A program made the translations under genes and the position numbers. A stretch of DNA of 64,000 bases, taken from Portulaca oleracea. Its lineage: Eukaryota; Streptophyta; Magnoliopsida; Caryophyllales; Portulacaceae. Location of the stretch: NCBI GenBank assembly GCA_029582165.1, contig CM055889.1:28326927-28390926 (forward strand), in the 5' to 3' direction. Of this stretch, positions 58,198 through 64,000 are shown piece by piece; positions within the stretch are counted from its first letter, which is position 1, and every line of letters begins with the position of its first letter. Below the pieces are notes generated by a model. The model did no database searches, was not told where the DNA came from, and was given only the letters and a program-made list of their open reading frames with translations.

Positions 58198-59272
58198 ATA
58201 TGGTCAGCAACAAGTTCAAGCAAAACACTTATAGCTTAAAATACCATTCATCCCGTTTGGTACCTACGCTATTTGTGTCAATATCTCAAAATTGAGACTT
58301 CTCCTCCACCTTTTCCCTAGGATATTTTTGAATAACATTGAATGAGCTTTCCAAAATGTCCAATTTTGGTCAATTTAGAGTTCATTTAAGTTCTACGCAG
58401 CCGGTGCAAATCAGAACATGCGATAAGGACCTCAATTATGATCTGTTTGGAATTTCGTTGTTTTAACAAGGGTACAATGGTCTTTTCACCTTGATTTCGG
58501 TATTCCCTCTATTTTGGATGTCAAGGAAGCGTACCAGCTGATTGCAATTGAAATGAAGAAAGCAAGTCGAGGTGTCCTTCTCGGAATGGCGCTGTGTCAT
58601 GGGAGGCCCAATGGGAAGCTACCATCTGGCGTGATTTCATTGCTGCATCTTGCCACAATATTGGACGAATACTTCTTGCTAAAGAGTTGTATTAGTTCAG
58701 TTATTATGTACTTAAGTTAATTAAGCTAGATTAGAGCTTTCTTCATGATTGGGAAAGCTAAGGTGTGGTAATTAAGTGAGTTGCTTGCTAGCAAGTTTTG
58801 TTATCCAGTCGTCTATATACTACTCCATTATAATAGTTCAGCTTGAATTAAGACTTTGAATGAAAAGAAAGAGAGCCGTGAGGTTTTCCTTGTTTGTGAA
58901 TAACTAATAACTCTCAAAATTTCTACTCCAATATCTTGATTTGGCTAATCAAGTGGTGTTGTGTAAAGCTTGTTTTCAATCTTTTGGTGGTGTGTCTGTA
59001 TCTAAAAGAGAGATTCAAGTACCAGCCCTTGTGAGATTTGATTGTGGTGTGACTGTATCAATTGAAACTCACTTGTTCTATCTTGTGTTTGTGATTCGTG
59101 GTGTGTTTGTATCGGATACCAAACACTTATTCTATCCTTATTTTCACTAGTTTTCCGTTCCTTGTTGCTTATTTCTACCATTTGATTCGGTTATCAATCC
59201 TTTCTTGAGGTCCTTTTTTTCTATGGTGTTGTAAGCTTGCTGAATTCAAGTCCTTAGTGAGCTTATATACAT

Positions 59273-60571
59273 CAGAGAGAGGGTGAAACATGTTCAAAAA
59301 TGAGTTCCCAAAAGGAATTATGATGGTGGAATATGTATTGGGAGTGACGTGCCTACTTCAGCTCCTAACTGCAAGGGTAAGAATAATATGGAAAATACTG
59401 TTGATGAGGACTCAGTTAGTAAAACCATAACTAATCCAATTCTCACTAATGTGGCTCTCCTAAAGTAGCCTGACAAGTTCTCTTTTAGAGATTGTCGTAT
59501 CCGAGAGAACCAATCCAATCAGGAGGAGGCGACTAGAAAGTAGGTTGATTCCAATGGTGATGGACTCTTAGTGTTATGGATGGTTCCTTTTCTATTGACT
59601 ATGGTCATGATTTGCCTACTGATATTGAGGGCTTCACTCACAAGGTCACGAAAGCCAAATTGAGGCTTAAAAGAAAGGGGAATGCAATGTTGAAATCCAA
59701 ATGATGTTTGGTTAGACAAGCGATCTGCATAGTTGTTCCTTCAAGAAGTTTTGTCCTTAATGAAGGAAAAAAGCATGCAGTTGCAAGACCAACCATGAAG
59801 TTGAACCGACAAAAAGGGACAATTTGAAGGAATCCAACAAGAATCTTCCGGATAGCTTGAATGAGGATGCATACAAAAACGACAAAAATTGGCTGCAACT
59901 TGTGCTTCATTAGTGATAATCAAGAAACACTGACAAAGTTATACTGTGGAATATTTTACAACCTTGGTTTGGAACTCTTTAATCCTATTTAAATTTTGAA
60001 TAATTGACAACAAAATAATTTAAATTTTGAATAATTGAAAATAAAATGAAATAAACAATATAGGTGCATATTCTAAAATCAAAATCTCCAAAAAAAAATC
60101 GGTAGATACTGTTCCGTAGACTGATCAAGTTGACATCTAACATTACATTAGTCATCTTTGCACCTCGTGTGTTAATATCTCAATGGATCCCTTAAGCTCG
60201 CTAACTACACCTCAACTTAGGTACAAATTAACACCAAACTAATTCATAAGCATCCACAAAAACCAAGGGAAAAAACAATTTCTGAATAAGGAAAATAAAT
60301 AGATACATAAGCCGGGACACAAAACGTACAGCTAGAAGAAACAGGACCATAAAGTAAAGATTCAACTTCTCCCCAACTTGATGTGACGTGCTGCATAACA
60401 CTAGAATACAAACACGAGAGACTGAGCATAGAAGCTGTACCATGCATGGGGCAAGGCGATGGAGTTGCCCTCAAGCTTGCTTCAATATGGTAAAATCGAT
60501 ATGCATGAATAAGATTGTTTCCTTTTTCGAGTTGATGAGAGACGGGAACCATAATTGTCCTGCAGATGAAA
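59273..60571. other. Intergenic DNA and 3' flank of the ankyrin gene
   Basis: 59280-59940 has short interrupted frames on both strands with no family match. From about 60200 upwards the minus strand is probably the 3' UTR of the gene ending at 60572. Confidence 0.4.
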
Positions 60572-63500
60572 TTACTCAGCTTCCTCAGTCAAATGATGAG
60601 CAATATCCCCGTTTTTGGGGGGTGTAGGTCGCCGAGTTTTCTTGCTCTTAGCCTTCCTGGCTTTCATCCGACGTTTCTTCTCGTTGGCATCAACCCAGGT
60701 GTAGTCTGACGGTATGCTGAACGGATCAGAGTCGTCTTTATTGTACCGGTGGCTTTGATTCTCGCTGCTGTCACTTGACTGCGCACCCCGACTCCCTCGC
60801 ATCCAGGATATCCAGGAGTTGGAGCCCTCCTCTTTAGACTTGGAGTGCTCCTGGAAGTGAGCAGGGCTAGACAGTGGTGTTGAGAACTCATCTTCTGCAG
60901 TTTGAAGCTCCTCAAATTTTGTGAATGTCACCACCACTCTAATTGTCGGGACAATTGGGATTGCCACCTGCAAATACAATTCCGTTCATCATTTCCATCA
61001 TATGTCTGTTACATAAATCCATAACATGATAAGAAAAACATGACAACTTTCTTTAAATTTATTTCGCAAAGGCATCTACATTGACATAAATTAGGAGATA
61101 AGTAAGCTTTTACTCAACTTCCAGTTGGTCAATGACCCCCAACCCATGTCCATGATCATGTGAAACCGTTCCAGTCCAAAAAAAAAGAATGAAGAATGCT
61201 CTTGATAATTATTATTGGAACCACCACAGACCATTATCCTCCCTGCTCCCTCCATCCCTGCTGTACAACACAACTTAACCAGCAACATAGCTAATGCCAA
61301 AGAACTGGTCACAGACTCAACAGTACAACTGGGGAGAAAAAAGTTTATCTATATGATACATGGACCACCAAACCAGGAAGCATGGGAAGTGGCTTAGACA
61401 GAATAAAGTTTCCTGTAAGGCTAGTACTGCTAATTTATCAAAAGGACACCATCAAAATCCTAGCCAAAATGATAACTAGCAATTGTACTTATGATACTGA
61501 CATCACAAAATCCGTGACTGTTGAGCCAACACAACCTCCAAGCCCTGGATTCCACCACAGACAGCCCCGGATTCTGTCCAAAGCTTATCAGTATCTCGAG
61601 TTTTCAGGAGGGGGGGGGGCAAAACAAGGGAAAACCTTGGAATGAGACCTACTCCTGGAGAACTGTCTAACAATAACTTCCAGCCAGCTCTGCCTCAGAA
61701 CTTGATTTCTGCATGACTTTTAGGCTTCTATTTTACAAAGGGACTGGTTTACTCTGCTTGGGACTAGTGCCAACTTTCCACTCAATCGCAAACTCTAATA
61801 ATAATAAATTAACCTTGAAGCCCTAATAACAAGCTACCAGACAAACACATGACGCTTATCATTCAATAACCATCTTAATCAATGGCTCACTCTCAAAATG
61901 CTTCAGAAGCAACTTCAGAATTTACCAATCATAATCACATTAAAAAAAATATAAAATCTGCGATAACAGAACAGTATGAGCAGTGTGCCAAATTAATCGG
62001 CATCTGTGATAGTCTGATACATAAAGCCCTTCCCCTTCCAGCACTAACTTCAAGGCTAAAGTCCCTACCACTTTCAACTCAATCAGTCAGGTCCAGTGCA
62101 ATGATCCCAGAACATTTCCATTGCTATTTTGTCAAAACAAGCAATAAAGCTAATATATCATCATTCATAAAGAACTAAGAAGACAGCAAAAGTATGTCGA
62201 TGTTATAAGCTAAACCACTGATGACATAATATAGACTCGATACATTTACCCACAGAATAGATAATTGAGCAAATCATGCAAAACAAAACAGAAAAACACA
62301 AACATGGTGTACAAAAGTGCAAGGCCAAATTACTATAGCTAAGGTAGCACAAAGAGAAGAAGCCAACTATGACATAAATAACAGCTAGTACCTTGACAGG
62401 GAAAGTGCCATGCGGTAGCTTAGTGGTTAAAAGCTCCCGAAGTCTCCTCACAGCCTTAACCTTGTTTGCTAATATATCTAGCAAGGGCAAAAGTTCCTCA
62501 GTTTTCAAAGGAAAATCAGGTGTCAACCACAAAACAGGCCTCAACCCCTTCTTATATTCACTTTCATGTTTAGTCTCACTAGAAGAACCTTTCTTCTTTT
62601 TCTTCTTGCCACTCTTATCTTTACCCTTCTTGGCATCACCTCCATCATCCTTCTGACAGTCTGCAGATTTGTGGTTGCCAGTATCATCACCTCCACTTTT
62701 GGAATTCTTCTTGTTCCAACCAAACCAGCCCTTTTTCTCTTTAGCATTGCCATTGGACTCGCCGTTTTCCATAGCAATCCCAGAGCCATGATCATGGCCA
62801 TCAGCATCACCCTGCTCATCGTCCTCACCAAAACCCTCTGCGTTTCCCATACGAAGAGCGGAATCCAGCTGCTTTCTTTCTTCAGCAGTTAATATATCAT
62901 CAAAATCATCATTCTCAGCCCCGCCATTAGGAAGCTTGTCCTCATCATCTACTGCAAAGAGTTCCTCATCTGTCATAGCACCAGGAACCCTCCTAGATTT
63001 CACACTCACCATTACATTCAGCATATCATACACTTTCGCCTTCCAATTGCCAATCATTTCTGTCCTTTCCTGCCGCCTCCAGTTCAAATGGGGGACGAGT
63101 TCAGCTTGGGTCACATCAATGCCCGGTCTATATGTGTTAGTCTGAGACATAAGCGCTACTTCATGAGCAACTTCAGCTTCTGAAGGTTGGGTGCCTGCCC
63201 CTTCCAATGCATTTGTGATTTCCTTCTCCTTGTGAGCTAGGACAATCAGCGAGCCTGTAGGCAAAGAAATATTACCATTCTCTGAAGAATAACCATCTCC
63301 GAGAAACAAAAATGTCTGATCAGAACGCTGGATGCGAAACCCATCAAACCCCGCAAGGGTCATATCAGCCCGAAGATTGGACCCACGTTTCCAAATGTGG
63401 TAAGTATCTGACGGGGCAATCCTACCAATGAAAGGAATAACCGAACTCTCAAAATGGAACGATATCTCCATGTAGAAATCACGGATTCTAGACGTTGAAG

Positions 63501-63921
63501 CAACAATGCGGGGGAGTCTACGGCACCATTTGGCCCAGGCAAGAGGCTGATAGTGCCTTGCAATTATCATAGCAATCTGCTCCTCTCTCGTGCAGACAGC
63601 TTCCTGAAGGGCATTCCAACCATTCTCATTTTGCAAACTCCAGTCAGCACCAGCAGCCATCAAAATCTCAGCAGAAATGGGATCCCTCAAGCGCACAGCA
63701 AGATGCAGTGGTGTTTCACGGCCAGGAACATCACGGCGGTCAATTGTAGCAGAGAACTCATCAGCTCGCAACTCAGCAGCCAGAGACTCGGCCTCAGTAG
63801 TAACCTCTCCAGCCTTGGCCAGCTTTGGAAGAGATGCAATTATACGCTTCAAGGCTGCATAATCTCGACGAACAACAGCCAGATGAGCTGGGCTATGAGA
63901 ATACTTGGATAAATCTTCCAT
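60572..63921 (-). CDS. Ankyrin-repeat protein with GPCR-chaperone domain (ANKRD13-like)
   Basis: Two exons, 63921-62392 and 60967-60572, joined across a 1424-bp GT-AG intron in phase 0, give 641 aa. Residues 10-32 and 69-110 hold ankyrin units (SPAHLAVVRRDYAALKRII; TPLHLAVRLRDPISAEIL). Then comes the conserved block RDFYMEISFHFESSVIPFIG, SDTYHIWKRGSNLRADMTLA and NWRRQERTEMIGNWKAKVYD, a long acidic/Gly-Asn-Lys linker with a Lys run, RPVLWLTPDFPLKTEELLPL, and exon 2 AIPIVPTIRVVVTFTKFEEL. This is the GPCR-chaperone_1 family; animal ANKRD13 members bind ubiquitinated membrane cargo, and the plant role is not settled. MEDLSK is chosen as start because the family begins there. An in-frame ATG 30 bp upstream (63951) is possible. 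Exon 1 read-through would give a false 582-codon frame. Confidence 0.93.
60968..62391 (-). other. Intron of the ANKRD13-like gene
   Basis: GT-AG, 1424 bp, long for the gene. Contains a G homopolymer near 61610-61619. No inserted transposon ends were recognised. Confidence 0.7.
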
Positions 63922-64000
63922 TGATTCACAGTCTCTACCTTCCTCCCCCACTGTATTTCAGCGGATTCAATCCCCCCTTCAACTAGTGTAGTGCTTTTTC
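63922..64000 (-). other. 5' leader and possible promoter of the ANKRD13-like gene, cut by the window edge
   Basis: Only 79 bp upstream of the chosen ATG are visible, so the promoter is outside the window. Confidence 0.6.

Larger units (their letters stand above)
51005..59272 (+). mobile_element. Copia-type LTR, relative of 19488-36682, split by a gypsy element
   Basis: The first 100 bp match 19499-19600, then the sequence departs. From 58680 to 59272 it again matches the 3' half of the other copy (TTAATTAAGCTAG near 58716, ACTCTCAAA(A)TTTC near 58910, GGTGTG-CTGTATC phrases) and ends TTAGTGAGC...TACATCA. The middle is filled by a gypsy element whose last LTR ends at 58197. Outer target duplications are not certain. 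Confidence 0.5.

Noticed and set aside
62203..62391. Apparent C-terminal extension of the ANKRD13-like protein with hydrophobic segments
   Set aside because: This is read-through into the intron. A clean GT donor at 62391-62390 and an in-phase exon at 60967 explain the real C-terminus.
63553..63912. ORFs antisense to the ANKRD13-like exon 1
   Set aside because: Shadow frames opposite a conserved coding exon; no independent evidence.
1..64000. tRNA, rRNA or other structural RNA genes
   Set aside because: I looked for tRNA-like box A/box B text and rRNA-like blocks and saw none. The TGGTATCAGAGC and TGGCGCCGTTG words are retroelement primer sites complementary to tRNA ends, not tRNA genes.

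Overview
The window is nuclear DNA of a flowering plant, almost certainly a eudicot. The evidence is introns with GT-AG borders, plant-type housekeeping genes, dense nested LTR retrotransposons of plant lineages (Ty3/gypsy Tat-like, Tekay-like and chromovirus-like, plus a Ty1/copia-type LTR), L1-type LINE remnants with DUF4283, and MITEs of the Mutator, Stowaway and hAT types. I cannot name the species from sequence alone.

Three host genes look intact. A plant-specific gene of unknown function is at 2972-4603 (+, 4 exons, 438 aa). A HOP/STI1 co-chaperone is at 11799-15238 (+, 7 exons, 564 aa), with a perfect three-unit heat-shock element about 570 bp upstream. An ankyrin-repeat/GPCR-chaperone (ANKRD13-like) gene is at 60572-63921 (-, 2 exons, 641 aa). 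Everything else is repeats, gene fragments and intergenic DNA.

Layout. 21-2018: a Pack-MULE with about 330-bp terminal inverted repeats; its cargo looks like WDR11 pieces flanking a piece of a peptide:N-glycanase A-like gene. 5.5-11.1 kb: a decayed Tekay-like LTR, a four-unit minisatellite, one arm of a dispersed inverted repeat whose partner is at 44 kb, a LINE ORF1 relic and a Stowaway MITE. 15.2-18.7 kb: a small MITE, a 77-bp tandem duplication, a LINE RT relic and a broken plant-mobile-domain (PMD) gene.

18.7-37.2 kb is a readable five-level nest. A decayed gypsy pol holds a copia-type solo LTR (19488-36682). That LTR holds a non-autonomous Tat-type element on the minus strand (20702-36643, 5-bp target duplication). 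The Tat element holds a small gypsy element inside one LTR (20758-24475), a hAT element (26563-27432), a 3.6-kb Tekay-like solo LTR (29807-33413) and a Mutator-type MITE (34289-34647). Nearly every layer has matching target-site duplications.

37.2-43.5 kb: a truncated gypsy LTR plus gag, then a 3.4-kb block unlike the rest. It contains arrays of a GATGTCC-core repeat on the plus strand, followed by arrays of the same core on the minus strand, around a tiny spliced ORF candidate (39303-40561). I interpret it as an unusual DNA transposon with opposed subterminal arrays. 44-48.5 kb: the second arm of the dispersed inverted repeat and a second diverged PMD relic. 51-59.3 kb: a second nest, in which a copia-type LTR holds a chromovirus-like gypsy element with recognisable gag, protease, RT, RNase H and integrase, which in turn holds a Tat solo LTR.

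The host genes do not form a pathway; in plants neighbouring genes are normally unrelated. The main interest is the transposon archaeology, the double gene capture, the two PMD relics and the opposed GATGTCC arrays.
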